This document shows, piece after piece, positions 46,901 to 59,810 of a stretch of DNA of 64,000 bases. How positions within the stretch are numbered: position 1 is the first letter of the stretch; the number at the start of each line of letters is the position of its first letter. The notes beneath the pieces were generated by a model that saw nothing but the letters and a program-made list of their open reading frames with translations, did not search any database and was not told the origin of the DNA. The position numbers were made by a program, and so were the translations under genes. The DNA comes from Neoechinorhynchus agilis. Its lineage: Eukaryota; Acanthocephala. Where the stretch lies: NCBI GenBank assembly GCA_051530055.1, contig CM121341.1, positions 16,492,001-16,556,000 on the forward strand, read 5' to 3'.

Positions 46901-49900
46901 CACCTTTTCCAATTCAGCAGAATCCTTCTTTGCCGGGCTCACTGGTATTTGAGGCCCGGTTCTGCTGCCATCGATTAAACTCGTTTGAGATGGCACTATG
47001 CTTTCTATCTGATTATCTTTAACCTTGATTTTGTCGGAATACCTCCAGGATTTGGCGTCGTCTTCAAAAGAGGATTTGGTGGGCGTTCGTTTACTTTTAC
47101 GACTTCTTGAATCAGCGTCTCTATTCTCCAGATCGCTTTCAGTCTTGCCGGCTTTAAGAAGTGATTCTCTTTGTTTGTTAAGGGCTGCGGGCAATTCAAA
47201 TTCACCTACACTAGGCTCCGTCGACTCCGCAGAATCTTCCTCATCAAATGAAGGCTCTGGTTTGCCGATTTTAGCACGTTCAATATGATGCACCTTCTCC
47301 AAATCAGCAGAATCTTTCTTTGCCGGGCTCAGTGGTATTTGAGGCCCGGTTCTGCTGCTATCGATTAAACTCGTTTGAGATGGCATTAAGCTTTCTATCT
47401 GATTGTCTTTAACCTTGATTTTGTCAGAATACCTCCAGGATTTTCCGTCGTCTTCAAAAGGGGATTTGGTGGGCGTTCGTTTACTTTTACGACTTCTTGA
47501 ATCAGCGTCTCTTTTCTCCAGATCGCTTTCAGTCTTGCCGACTTTAAGAAGTGATTCTCTTTGTTTGTTAAAGTCCGCGGGCAATTCAAATTCACCTTCA
47601 CTAGGCTCCGTCGACTCCGCCGAATCTTCCTCATCAAATGAAAGCTCTGGTTTGCCGATTTTAGCACGTTCAATATGATGCACCTTTTCCAAATCAACAG
47701 AATCCTTCTTTGCCGGGCTCAGTGGTATTTGAGGCCCGGTTCTGCTGCCATCGATTAAACTCGTTTGAGATGGCACTAAGCTTTCTATCTGATTGTCTTT
47801 AACCTTGATTTTGTCGGAATACCTCCAGGATTTGGCGTCGTCTTCAAAAGGGGATTTGGTGGGCGTTCGTTTACTTTTACGACTTCTTGAATCAGCGTCT
47901 CTTTTCTCCAGATCGCTTTCAGTCTTGCCGGCTTTAAGAAGTGATTCTCTTTGTTTGTTAAGGGCTGCGGGCAATTCAAATTCACCTTCACTAGGCTCCG
48001 TCGACTCCGCAGAATCTTCCTCATCAAATGAAGGCTCTGGTTTGCCGATTTTAGCACGTTCAATATGATGCACCTTCTCCAAATCAGCAGAATCTTTCTT
48101 TGCCGGGCTCAGTGGTATTTGAGTCCCGGTTCTGCTGCCATCGATTACACTCGTTTGAGATGGCATTAAGCTTTCTATCTGATTATCTTTCACCTTGATT
48201 TTGTCAGAATACCTCCAGGATTTTCCGTCGTCTTCAAAAGAGGATTTGCTGTGCGTTCGTGTATTCTTACGACTTCTTGAATCGGCGTCTCCTTTCTCCA
48301 GTTCGCTTTCAGTCTTGCCGGCTTTAAGAAGTGATTCTCTTTGTTTTGTAAGGTCCGCGGGCAATTCAAATTCACCTTCACTAGGCTTCGTCGACTTCGC
48401 AGAATCTTCCTCATCAAATGATGGTTCTGGTTTGTCGATCTTAGCACCTTCATGATGATGCACCTCCTCCAATTCAGCAAAATGCTTCTTTCCTGGTCTC
48501 AGTGGTATTTGAGGCCCGGTTCTGCTGCCATCGATTAAACTCGTTTGAGATGGCACTAAGCTTTCTATCTGATTGTCATTAACCTTGATTTCGTCGGAAT
48601 ACCTCCAGGATTTGGCGTCGTCTTCAAAAGGGGATTTGGTGGGCGTTCGTTTACTTTTACGACTTCTTGAATCAGCGTCTCTTTTCTCCAGATCGCTTTC
48701 AGTCTTGCCGGCTTTAAGAAGTGATTCTCTTTGTTTGTTAAGGGCTACGGGCAATTCAAATTCACCTTCACTAGGCTCCGTCGACTCCGCAGAATCTTCC
48801 TCATCAAATGAAGGCTGTGGTTTGCCGATTTTAGCACGTTCAATATGATGCACCTTCTCCAAATCAGCAGAATCTTTCTTTGCCGGGCTCAGTGGTATTT
48901 GAGTCCCGGTTCTGCTGCCATCGATTAAACTCGTTTGAGATGGCATTAAGCTTTCTATCTGATTATCTTTAACCTTGATTTTGTCAGAATACCTCCCGGA
49001 TTTTCCGTCGTCTTCAAAAGGGGATTTGGTGGGCGTTCGTTTACTTTTACGACTTCTTGAATCAGCGTCTCTTTTCTCCAGATCGCTTTCAGTCTTGCCG
49101 GCTTTAAGAAGTGATTCTCTTTGTTTGTTAAGGGCTGCGGGCAATTCAAATTCACCTTCACTAGGCTCCGTCGACTCCGCAGAATCTTCCTCATCAAATG
49201 AAGGCTCTGGTTTGCCGATTTTAGCACGTTCAATATGATGCACCTTCTCCAAATCAGCAGAATCTTTCTTTGCCGGGCTCAGTGGTATTTGAGTCCCGGT
49301 TCTGCTGCCATCGATTACACTCGTTTGAGATGGCATTAAGCTTTCTATCTGATTATCTTTCACCTTGATTTTGTCAGAATACCTCCAGGATTTTCCGTCG
49401 TCTTCAAAAGGGGATTTGGTGGGCGTTCGTTTACTTTTACGACTTCTTGAATCAGCGTCTCTTTTCTCCAGATCGCTTTCAGTCTTGCCGGCTTTAAGAA
49501 GTGATTCTCTTTGTTTTGTAAGGTCCGCGGGCAATTCAAATTCACCTTCACTAGGCTCCGTCGACTCCGCCGAATCTTCCTCGTCAAATGAAGGCTCTGG
49601 TTTGCCGATTTTAGCACGTTCAATATGATGCACCTTTTCCAAATCAGCAGAATCTTCTTTGCCGGGCTCAGTGGTATTTGAGCCCGGTTCTGCTGCCATC
49701 GATTAACTCGTTTGAGATGGCATAAGCTTTCTATCTGATTATCTTTACCTTGATTTTGTCAGAATACCTCCAGGATTTTCGTCGTCTTCAAAAGGGATTT
49801 GCTGTGCGTTCGTGTATTTTACGACTTCTTGAATCGGCGTCTCTTTCTCCAGTTCGCTTTCAGTCTTGCCGGCTTTAAGAAGTGATTCTCTTTGTTTTGT

Positions 49901-52900
49901 AAGGTCCGCGGGCAATTCAAATTCACCTTCACTAGGCTTCGTCGACTTCGCAGAATCTTCCTCATCAAATGATGGTTCTGGTTTGTCGATCTTAGCACCT
50001 TCATGATGATGCACCTCCTCCAATTCAGCAAAATGCTTCTTTCCTGGTCTCAGTGGTATTTGAGGCCCGGTTCTGCTGCCATCGATTAAACTCGTTTGAG
50101 ATGGCACTAAGCTTTCTATCTGATTGTCATTAACCTTGATTTCGTCGGAATACCTCCAGGATTTGGCGTCGTCTTCAAAAGGGGATTTGGTGGGCGTTCG
50201 TTTACTTTTACGACTTCTTGAATCAGCGTCTCTTTTCTCCAGATCGCTTTCAGTCTTGCCGGCTTTAAGAAGTGATTCTCTTTGTTTGTTAAGGGCTACG
50301 GGCAATTCAAATTCACCTTCACTAGGCTCCGTCGACTCCGCAGAATCTTCCTCATCAAATGAAGGCTGTGGTTTGCCGATTTTAGCACGTTCAATATGAT
50401 GCACCTTCTCCAAATCAGCAGAATCTTTCTTTGCCGGGCTCAGTGGTATTTGAGTCCCGGTTCTGCTGCCATCGATTAAACTCGTTTGAGATGGCATTAA
50501 GCTTTCTATCTGATTATCTTTAACCTTGATTTTGTCAGAATACCTCCCGGATTTTCCGTCGTCTTCAAAAGGGGATTTGGTGGGCGTTCGTTTACTTTTA
50601 CGACTTCTTGAATCAGCGTCTCTTTTCTCCAGATCGCTTTCAGTCTTGCCGGCTTTAAGAAGTGATTCTCTTTGTTTGTTAAGGGCTGCGGGCAATTCAA
50701 ATTCACCTTCACTAGGCTCCGTCGACTCCGCAGAATCTTCCTCATCAAATGAAGGCTCTGGTTTGCCGATTTTAGCACGTTCAATATGATGCACCTTCTC
50801 CAAATCAGCAGAATCTTTCTTTGCCGGGCTCAGTGGTATTTGAGTCCCGGTTCTGCTGCCATCGATTACACTCGTTTGAGATGGCATTAAGCTTTCTATC
50901 TGATTATCTTTCACCTTGATTTTGTCAGAATACCTCCAGGATTTTCCGTCGTCTTCAAAAGGGGATTTGGTGGGCGTTCGTTTACTTTTACGACTTCTTG
51001 AATCAGCGTCTCTTTTCTCCAGATCGCTTTCAGTCTTGCCGGCTTTAAGAAGTGATTCTCTTTGTTTTGTAAGGTCCGCGGGCAATTCAAATTCACCTTC
51101 ACTAGGCTCCGTCGACTCCGCCGAATCTTCCTCGTCAAATGAAGGCTCTGGTTTGCCGATTTTAGCACGTCAATATGATGCACCTTTTCCAAATCAGCAG
51201 AATCCTTCTTTGCCTGGCTCAGTGGTATTTGAGGCCCGGTTCTGCTGCCATCGATTAAACTCGTTTGAGATGGCACTAAGCTTTCTATCTGATTATCTAT
51301 AACCTTGATTTTGTCGGAATACCTCCAGGATTTGGCGTCGTCTTCAAAAGGGGATTTGGTGGGCGTTCGTTTACTTTTACGACTTCTTGAATCAGCGTCT
51401 CTTTTCTCCAGATCGCTTTCAGTCTTGCCGGCTTTAAGAAGTGATTCTCTTTGTTTGTTAAGGGCTGCGGGCAATTCAAATTCACCTTCACTAGGCTCCG
51501 TCGACCCCGCAGAATCTTCCTCATCAAATGATGGTTCTGGTTTGCCGATTTTAGCATGTTCAATATGATGCACCTTCTCCAAATCAGCAGAATCCTTCTT
51601 TGCCGGGCTCAGTGGTATTTGAGGCTCGGTTCTGCTGCCATCGATTAAACTCGTTTGAGATGGTACTAAGCTTTCTATCTGATTATCTTTTACCTTGATT
51701 TTGTCAGAATACCTCCAGGATTTGGCGTCTTCTTCAAAAGTGGATTTTCTGGGCGTTTGTGTACTTTCACGACTTATTGAACCAGCCTCGCTTTTCTCCG
51801 GTTCCCTTTCAATTTTTCCGGCTTTTAGAAGTGATTCTCTTTGTTTGTTAAAGTCCGCGGGTAATTCACCTTCACTATGCTCTGTCGAATCCGTAAAATT
51901 ATCTGCATGAAAGGAATTTTGTGCTTTCTGGATTTTAGCACCTTTACCAACATTCATCTTCTCCCATTCAGCGGAATCCTTTTTTCCTGGTCTTAGTGGT
52001 ATTTGAGACCCAGATCTGCTGCCATCGATTAAACTCGTTTGAGATTGCACAAAGCTTTCAATCTGTTGATCTTTAACCTTGATTTTGTCAGAATACCTCC
52101 AGAATTTTGCGTCGTCTTCAAAAGAGGATTTGCTGGGCGTTCGTGTACTTTCACGACTTCGTGAACCAGCCTCGCTTTTCTCCGGTTCGCTTTTAGTCTC
52201 GCCGGCTTTAAGAAGTGATTCTCTTTGATCGTAAAGGTCCGCGGGCAATTTAAATTCTCCTTCACTGATCTCTGTGCTCTCTTTGGGTGTCTTTGTACCT
52301 TGGAATTCTCGAGACCGTTTCTTATTTGGATCGTCTTCAATTATGCCTCCTTTACTCGTTTGATGGAACACAGGCTGGGATCGTGTTGATGACAATGCCC
52401 TGTCATTCGTTTGTGCTTTATCGTAAATTCTACTCTGTAATGCCCAACTGCCTCGTGGTCTTTCATAAGGTTCAGATCGCTTTGGCGCTTCATCCCATCT
52501 ACTAATACGATTGAATGTTTTGACTGCCTGTTCATTTTTCACCATATTTTTGGGCGTTAGTGGTTTTACATGGGCTAAAGTGGCGCTTGACATCGATGTG
52601 TCTTCTTTTTCCATTCTTAGGTCAGACAGCCCTGTATGATGATGATCGGTGAGCGTTGTGTTTCCCTCAGGAGACGACAATTCTGCTATATCCATAAATC
52701 GTATCCTACTGTGAAACTTTCTTGGCGTAGTCATCGCCTCTGGTTTTAAGTTTGAAGGATACTCGGTTAGATTATAACTCGAGTTGCATAATTCGGGGTA
52801 CGATAATTCTATTATATCCATGGACCGCGCATTACGCTTCGATTTTTTTGGTTTTGCTGTCTGTTTGTAATTGGACATCTTGATTTTATCCGAGATGTCC

Positions 52901-55900
52901 ACATCATCGTTCAAACTTTTAAGGCTCATTTTGCTTATATTCCTAGTCAGCGGTTCTCCCGCGACCTTTGGCATTTGCCTGGATGATGCCTTTATCGCCA
53001 AATCTTTATTCGATTCTTTGTCCGTATTTTCATGGACAAAATTCGTTCTTTCAATGCTGTTATTTGAGACTTTTCTTGTTTTATCGACATGCATTTGTTG
53101 AGTTTTTAAGCTTGGAGATTCAAATAATACGGGTAAAACTTCTTGAATAACACCGGCGTCTTTGGCGTCACTCGCTGAAGTTAGCCAGTGTTCGCCTTTC
53201 ACATGAGTGCTGACTTTGTTCACTTCTTTAATAATTCTACCACTATCAAGTATTGGCTCTTCTCGCGAATTTGAAGACTCTTGCAAGATCAATAAATCCT
53301 CTAGAACGGTGCTAATGGTTTTATCTCCTGCGTTAACAATTGCTCGATAATCGTCTTTAATCTTCAACTCCAATTTAGCATCACTGTTGTCGATCCCGTT
53401 GAGTTTGTTCCCGGACTTTTCCAATACTTCTTTGGTCTGCAATTCTTTTAAACTCTTGGATTTTGGTAATGATAAATACTGTTTTAGGGTACCTCTTGCG
53501 ATTTCATCGAGACTAATTACGCTTTCTGGTTGGTCTCCTTCAAGATCATGTTTTACTTCGGCTTTCGTTGCACTTTTACACGTTATGTCGCTTTGAGTCT
53601 TCGTAAGATACTTATTCTGCGGGTCGAGCGTTTTGAATGATAAACTTGATTTAAAATTTAGCTCACTGTCGCTTAATTTGGCCATGTCTCCTTTACTCTC
53701 AATTTTTTTGGAGTGCAGCGCCTCCATTTTGATTAGCTTCCGCTCATTTCCATCCACGTCTTTATGTGATGGTTCAAATTGATGAAATGCAACAGTGGAA
53801 CTTATAGTGGTTTCGGAAACATCTTTCAATTCCTCTTGTTTTATTTTTATGTCTAGAAATGCTTCTGGGCCAGGCGGCTTTTGTATCGTCGATTGATTGT
53901 CCTTTATTTTGTCCTCGGAAATGACATTATTTTGAAAGGCATCTTCCAATTTTATTTTCCCGTGCACTTTAAGACTTGCTTCCATTCGACGGTCTACAGT
54001 GGCCGCTAACCTTTGTGTTGTTTGAGACATTTGTGTTATTTCAATCAACCCGCTTTCCATTTTTACTTTCCCTTCTAATGATAATTGAGACCCATATTCG
54101 TCACGATTGACGGCACCATTTTTCGGATCCAACTCTTGCTGGTCGTTAGTTTTCAATGGTAAGTTAGGAGATTTGCTTCCAACGCAGATTTCAATGATTT
54201 GGTTCTTCACTTTCTCGCCTATGGCCGAAACTAATGTTCGTTCAGCTGACGGAATTTCTTTCAAAACTCCTAAAACAGTTTCAGATGATTTGACATGTTG
54301 CACATTTGACTTTTCCAATCGTTCTAAAGACATAATTTGCGTAGCTGAAGAAGTTTCATTGATAATCACAGCCGTCGGTTTATAAATTTTAAATTCCAAA
54401 CTTTGAATTGCTTTCACAATATTTAGGCTACACTTACGAATGGCATTTTGCAAATTATTAGAATCTCCTTCTAGGGATTGCTTCGTTATTTCATCTTTGC
54501 GCATTTTTACCAAATTTTTAATTTGATTTTTAATGTGTTTTTCAATATCGCTGCTACCTTTGCACTTTATGTTGAAATCGATCTGACTCGAAGACAGCGA
54601 CTCCATCAATATCCTTGACGAAGTTTCGGGCTTAAATTCTTTATTTCCGTCTTCGGTTAGCACTTGGTATTCATGCCGAGATTCTGACGATATCTCAGTC
54701 AGTCCTTCACTATGGCCCATCAATCCAATAATATTTTCCTTCAAACATTGCGTCACAACGTCGATTTTAGTACCGTCCACGGCGATACTTCGTGAATTTT
54801 TCGGTGTTTCCAACTCATTTGTGCCTTGAAGTTCTTTTACCAATTCCTCAGTTGGAAAAATCAGGTTTCCTTCGTCTCTTAATAAAGTGCCTACGCCTAT
54901 TTGATGATCTATTGCTACCGCCCAATCCTCAGAATGAAGTAAAGCCGCTTCACTTTTATTATTTGGAATCGTTTGAGATTGAAGAAGGCCATTTTGTGTA
55001 TTTAAGCTTTGTATATCAAATTCGTCTTTTTCTGCGCTTGACTTCTTTTGTCGATTTTGAAATTCATGAATTATCACTACGCCTTTACCAGTTTTAGACT
55101 CTATTTGCTGATGTATCATATCCTTGTGCTTGAAGGAAGGTCCAGGTGTTTTGGATCCGTATTGAATTCCATTTAAAGCATTTAATTCTTCGTTGTGCTC
55201 ATTTTCAATTTTTACTTGAATTCGTGACTGACTATCGTCATCCGCTCGGTACATTTTTTGCTTCATTTCTCTCATGGTTCCATTTAATAATTCCCCCTTT
55301 CGCTGGGATGTTGTCCACTTAGATATTGCTTTATAAGCCTTTCCATTGTCATCTATTTCTTTTGTTGGGGAAGCAAAATCGCTCTGTAATTTATGTTGGT
55401 CGAGTGTTTTTATTGTATCCTTTTCGGAGGTTTGTTGGGTGCCGTGGCAATTGAACTTTATTCCTGTCTCTTTATCAAGCTGCAATTGATGGATACCATT
55501 CAGGTTTTGCATTTTAACATCTTTCTTTTCCATATCCTGATCATTAGAGTTGGCGTTTGATAGAATCGATTTAAAATCTTTCAGATCCATGCCAAAATGT
55601 TTTTCATCTCTTTGTGAATGCGGCTTCACTTTTGCTAACCTTTCCATGTCGTGGTCGTCAGATTTTGCACCATATTTTTGACTTAATTCGAGGTGTGCTG
55701 GTCTGTCGACTACAACCTCAAAAAACGTCGTTTTCATGCCCATCGCACTATCCGCTTTCATATAATTATCCATTTCTTGTAATCTTATTTGCCCCTTCAC
55801 TTCACCGATATCTGAAACCAGTTCATTTTTATTGGTTACAGAGGAACAAAGTGTATCGCTAGAAGATTGCTCACTGTGATTTTTTGGTCTTCCTTCAATT

Positions 55901-56596
55901 TTTTTCTCGGTATGTTCCTGTGAAACTGTTTTTGAGTTCAATACATGTCCAGATTCCTGTCTAACCATTCGCAATTTTTTCGTCGCTGCGGATTGAATAA
56001 TTGCGACTGTTTCACCCAATGGCCGCGTGTCCAATTTTCGAAAAGAACGGTTTCCCAAATTACTCTCTGATTCGCAACATGATGTTAAGTCATCACTAGA
56101 ACAACTCCATAATGTGCCGGAACTGCACGACAGTTTGCTGTTAGCACCCTCCGATTCGGGACTAAAGAATTCCGTGGTTGTGGAACATCTTGATGAGCAT
56201 TCAATAGATTTCCAAGTATCACTTTCTTTATTGCTTAAATGCGATTTTGAAGTCACTTTATCTGATATTCCCTTCGGAGAAAATAAATTTCTTGCCTTTT
56301 TCGACACATCAACCAGCCAACCAAAACCCGAACTAAAAGCTGTCGGAACCTAATTGGTTGTTGGTCAATACATGAATTTAAAAAAGTACACAAACCTTTT
56401 GCAATGAATCGGCACTTTGTACATCCGAACTTTTAATTGGAGCTACTTCTGGATCTGCTTCGTGGACAATCGCTTCTGGCCGCAATGAATCACTCGATAA
56501 CAATGCGCCATGGATTGCATTTTGTTTCACAAGTGCCAATGTTTTAATTTTTGTAGCCTTAGAAGTTGTCAGTTGGAACGATCCCTTCTGGCTCAT
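41000..56596 (-). CDS. Giant low-complexity protein with about 28 repeats of about 130 residues
   Basis: Exon 1 (56596-56396, 67 codons from ATG) joins by a 46-nt GT-AG intron (56395-56350) to a long exon reading LQK-VPTAFSSGFGWLVDVSKKA. It has a unique Ser/Lys/Glu-rich N-terminal region of about 1,400 residues with a twice-repeated MDI(I/A)ELS(Y/S)PE motif, then the repeat array, then a unique C-terminal region of about 245 residues. As given, it codes for about 5,180 residues but is broken by a one-base loss at about 51170 and a cluster of losses at 49.65-49.86 kb. If the 1.55-kb duplicated block is an assembly artefact, one frame of about 4,670 residues remains. No known domain, signal peptide or membrane segment is seen. 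It is probably a disordered structural or scaffold protein, but this is inferred. Confidence 0.75.
41740..52290 (-). repeat. 390-bp coding tandem array, two unit classes
   Basis: About 28 units of 390 nt in minus-strand phase 0. Class B (about 45.3-52.3 kb) has EEDSAESTEPSEGEFELP, RESLLKAGKTE, DADSRSRKSKRTPTKSPFED and WRYSDKIKVKDNQIESL. Class A (about 41.7-44.9 kb) has [34 protein letters not shown] and [19 protein letters not shown]. The unit at about 44.9-45.0 kb starts as class B (ELENVHLLEDAKIDK) and continues as class A, marking a crossover. The last two complete class A units (41.75-42.5 kb) are almost identical. Stop-free frames also exist on the opposite strand, a by-product of the composition. 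Confidence 0.95.
49650..51175 (-). repeat. Near-identical 1,551-nt duplication of about 48.19-49.64 kb, error-rich at its edges
   Basis: Sequence at 49.75-51.17 kb matches 48.19-49.62 kb almost base for base at a constant offset of 1,551 nt. Between 49650 and 49860 at least eight single bases are missing relative to all sister units, mostly in homopolymer runs. Another base is missing at about 51170, the other edge. Confidence 0.85.
56350..56395 (-). other. Intron 1 of the giant repeat gene, GT-AG, 46 nt
   Basis: GTTTGTG...CAATTAG in phase 0 between LQK and VPTAF. It is canonical and AT-rich. Confidence 0.8.
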
Positions 56597-57482
56597 ATCA
56601 TCGAGAAATGTAAATGCTAAAGAGAGCTATTTTGTTTCTATGGCAACAATTTTCATGTCTTATATTTACAAAATAGTTTAACATATTACAAAAACATCAT
56701 CCAACAATACAAATCTTTAAGTTATAATTAATTTCTTGTTCTGCAATTTACGTCCGTTGATCTCCAAAGAACGCGAAAAGGAATTTAAAAAGATTGTATG
56801 TTGCTTCTACCAAAGAATTTATAATTTGCGCTTCCTACCAAATTCATTACAAATATCCAATACTTCTGCTTCCAATTTTCATGTCCGACGGAATAAGTGA
56901 TTTCGATGAATCACGTTTATCCATATTTCATGGATTAAGCATAAACTTTTTTAAACAGAAAAAGCCCCATCAAATGTAGCGCTCGCTGTCTACAGATAAA
57001 AGTGGCGCTGCGATATCGGAGAACAGTTAGTTTCCGTCTCGTTATCTACCTGACGATCTAGTTGGACTTTTGATGCAGCTTAATATGGTGGAGCGCCAAA
57101 TGATGGGACCTGAAAAGGTTTTTTGTAAACGAATGTGTCCCGGTTTTGGCTTCTTCGACTCTTCTCCCAAAAGATTTATCGACTCGTTTCGTGCAGCGTC
57201 CCACTTCAAAGGAAAATTTTCTTATACGAATTGCTAAGGAAAGCATGAGAGAATACACGCAATCCGGATTAACTAGGAAATATTTCCAATATTAACTCCA
57301 ATCGAAAATCATCGACTATGCCACTATAGCATTAAACCCGTTTGCTTGGCTGTGTTTTCGCTAGGCTGCATTAAGAAAGGGACGATAGGAATCTCAATAC
57401 TCCAGACAAATAACGGACACCCTTATTTCCCTTAATGTTACTCCCCTAGCCGATTCATTCCCTTGGCTGTGGTTTCGCTGGG
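56597..57482. other. Upstream region of the giant gene; small direct repeat
   Basis: A 25-bp imperfect direct repeat (CTTGGCTGTGTTTTCGCTAG and CTTGGCTGTGGTTTCGCTGG) occurs at about 57345 and 57460. Open frames here are short and unrecognised. Confidence 0.45.
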
Positions 57483-57848
57483 CTAACAAATCGGTACAAA
57501 TGCAAGTGGTAGTTCTTGATTTCCTGTAGATTGAATTGATAATCCCGTCAAAGATATACCGACGATAGCTCCTAATCCTAGAAAAGCAAGACATATTGAC
57601 ACTTCGTCTAAACAATCAGCACCATCTATGATCTCATCGATTGAAGCAGCCATGCATACAAAAGCAATTCCAGTGCAAATTCCATTACAAATCGTATAAA
57701 GCAACAAAAAGGAGGACGAGCGAACGTTACGGACGAAGGTGTCGATTACGCCCAGAACGCATTGAGCGAATGCGGTGACGCAGATTGGTCTTGTCTGATA
57801 CTCACATATTATCCACTTTATTGATATTTTTGCTACAACCATGATCAC
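57483..57848 (-). pseudogene. MFS (monocarboxylate-transporter-like) fragment
   Basis: A minus-strand frame of about 120 codons has four hydrophobic segments with ICVTAFAQCVLGVIDTFVRN, LLYTICNGICTGIAFVCMAA and LAFLGLGAIVGISLTGLSIQ. The last resembles the RGLGSLLGPPLAG segment late in SLC16-type transporters. No N-terminal half, earlier helices or loop signature lies nearby, so it is at most an isolated exon or relic. Confidence 0.4.
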
Positions 57849-58167
57849 TCCTATGTGGATTTTTGTCGATTTTAGTAGATTCCTACGAAAATATGCTTAT
57901 CGATTCGTGCATTTAAAAATACGTGAAAAAATTATAAGCGGAATTTCGCCAATTTGTTTCCCAATGGAGTGGCGCGGAATGAGGGATATAATGAAAATTT
58001 GTTTCCAACAATTATAAAGGGACCATCGTTTCTTGAGAAATTTGGTAACAGTTTGAACACTAGGCCAACATTTTCACTCAGATAATAGTGGATGATTCAT
58101 TAAGCATTGGAAATTCACAACATGTTACATAGTTACTGGATCTTTGTGTGGCATTTTTAATTTTAAG
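57849..58167. other. No gene recognised
   Basis: AT-rich flank of the PLE. Confidence 0.45.
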
Positions 58168-59098
58168 ATATAGATAGATTTTTCCAAAACGTTCTCGAGT
58201 ACGATGTTTTATTTTGTCCGAATTTTCGCCGCTTCACGGCTTCTTCGGGGACTCTCCCTCGCTCTGAAAGGTCAGAAAAGTGATAAACTGTCTGACAATT
58301 CATCCTTCCGATTCGCAAGCAACGGATATTCTACACAAGAAGTAGACCGGATGATTGACAGGGCAAACAACCGACGAAATCGGAACGATCGATTTACCAC
58401 TGTTGAGAATTCCGTATATATCCGAAGATTTCACATGGAACGTGAAGCGAATACTTTTGGAATGCCACGCCAGAGCACGGGTTGTGCATATGACCGGCCC
58501 TTCCTTAAGAAAACTTATGATGAGGACTAATCACCACGAGGATCAGGAGAATTGTCCAAAAAGTGCATTATGTGCACTCAATGTCAATTGGACAATGAAG
58601 ATGGACGACGAAGACCGAAGGCAGCCTGTATGATGAACAACGTGGTATACCGGATCACATGCGGCAATTGCAAGGACCAGGGGAAATCCTGCAGCTACAT
58701 TGGAAAGACGGAGCGGAGGCTACACCAGCGGGTAACTGAGCATTTCTGAAATGCACGTAACCCGCACGCACCGTCGTACGTGTCGGCACCGTGGGCCACC
58801 CATTTTGCTAACCACCACCACGATAATGTTAGCTTAGCCTTGGGGTGGGGGTTCTCTACAAGGCCTCTGATCCTGTAGACCTTTTGCATTGCTGATGCTC
58901 TGCTTATTGGCCGTGGAGGAGTAGCAGGGTCAACTGATGGGTCACTCAATCGGAAGGATGAATTGTCAGACAGTTTATCACTTTTCTGACCTTTCAGAGT
59001 GAGGGAGAGTCCCCGAAGAAGCCGCGAAACGGCGAAAATTAGGACAAAATTAAAAAATAAAACGTACTAGGTAACGTTTTGGGGAAAATCTATCTATA
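58168..59098 (+). mobile_element. Penelope-like element with about 150-nt inverted ends
   Basis: Between the arms (about 58168-58314 and 58948-59098) the plus strand encodes, across shifting frames, the RT tail (ASNGYSTQEVDRMIDRANNR), a PYISEDF..NVKRIL linker and a GIY-YIG endonuclease (NVVYRITCGNCKDQGKSCSY, YIGKTERRLHQRVTEHF). A C-terminal region with FANHHHDN follows. The left arm is an inverted copy of the right (3') end and shares TCCCCGAAGAAGCCGCG-type sequence. This agrees with the 5'-inverted, truncated insertions typical of Penelope-like elements. The RT core is missing. Confidence 0.8.
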
Positions 59099-59351
59099 AC
59101 AACGCGAGTACGCAACAAAGATGCCTTCCATCAATTAATTTTAAGATATAATAAATAATACACTTCTCAATCCTTTGTAAGCAGAAATTCCCATGATAGG
59201 TATGTTTTTAATTTTTCCATACACGGCCGAATGGACATCCCATGTTCACCAGCTCAGGTAGAAGGTAGAGAGCTTATATGATGAACAGCGGGTTATGTTC
59301 AATGCTGCGAACTCTAGAATAAAAAACAAGGCTGCAAATAGTAAAAGTTTT
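59099..59351. other. No gene recognised
   Basis: AT-rich spacer between PLE and LINE fragments. Confidence 0.4.
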
Positions 59352-59540
59352 TCAAATAGAAAGAATACATTTGAGATTTAAACCGAGTTTATTAGCACGA
59401 AAAGCTTTGGATTTTACTGGTGTTAAAAGTTTCTTCATTTGATTAGTGTCCATTTTAGGGGACAGATTTAAATTAAAGGTATGCCCTAAAATGTGAAGCT
59501 TAGCCGGGGTACGAGACGGATGAAATATTGAGATCAATAA
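59352..59540 (-). mobile_element. Jockey/I-type LINE scrap (post-RT-core)
   Basis: A 61-codon minus-strand frame reads KLHILGHTFNLNLSPKMDTN and ANKLGLNLK, corresponding to KIDILGYTFSTNLSITRDTF and LYLGLN in the LINE at 26.0 kb. A short relic of the same family. Confidence 0.55.
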
Positions 59541-59810
59541 TCAGTCTCTATTTTTATAATCACCAAAGAACACACAAATGAACAACTTCTTTACTGAAAT
59601 TGATCCGTAGTGACGTTATATGAAGGCGTTTTGAAGAGCTGTTGGCAATCTAATGTAAATCCAACAATAAACAGCTTTTATACTAAACAAAACGCTTTTC
59701 GCATTGTTGATCAACAATCCTTGGTGACGCTCAGAGAGAGCATCGATGTTTGGATTCTTTTGTCTTACACGATGTGTACATATTCTCGAGTTTCGGTTAC
59801 GGTCTCTGAA

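Noticed and set aside
41740-52290. Long open frames on the plus strand across the repeat array (about 60-128 codons each).
   Set aside because: They recur once per unit and mirror the minus-strand repeat. Only the minus strand has a frame continuous over many units with unique N- and C-terminal regions.
58168-59098. Hammerhead ribozyme in the PLE terminal repeats.
   Set aside because: Such ribozymes are known in PLE terminal repeats, but no CTGATGA...GAAA core could be found in either arm.
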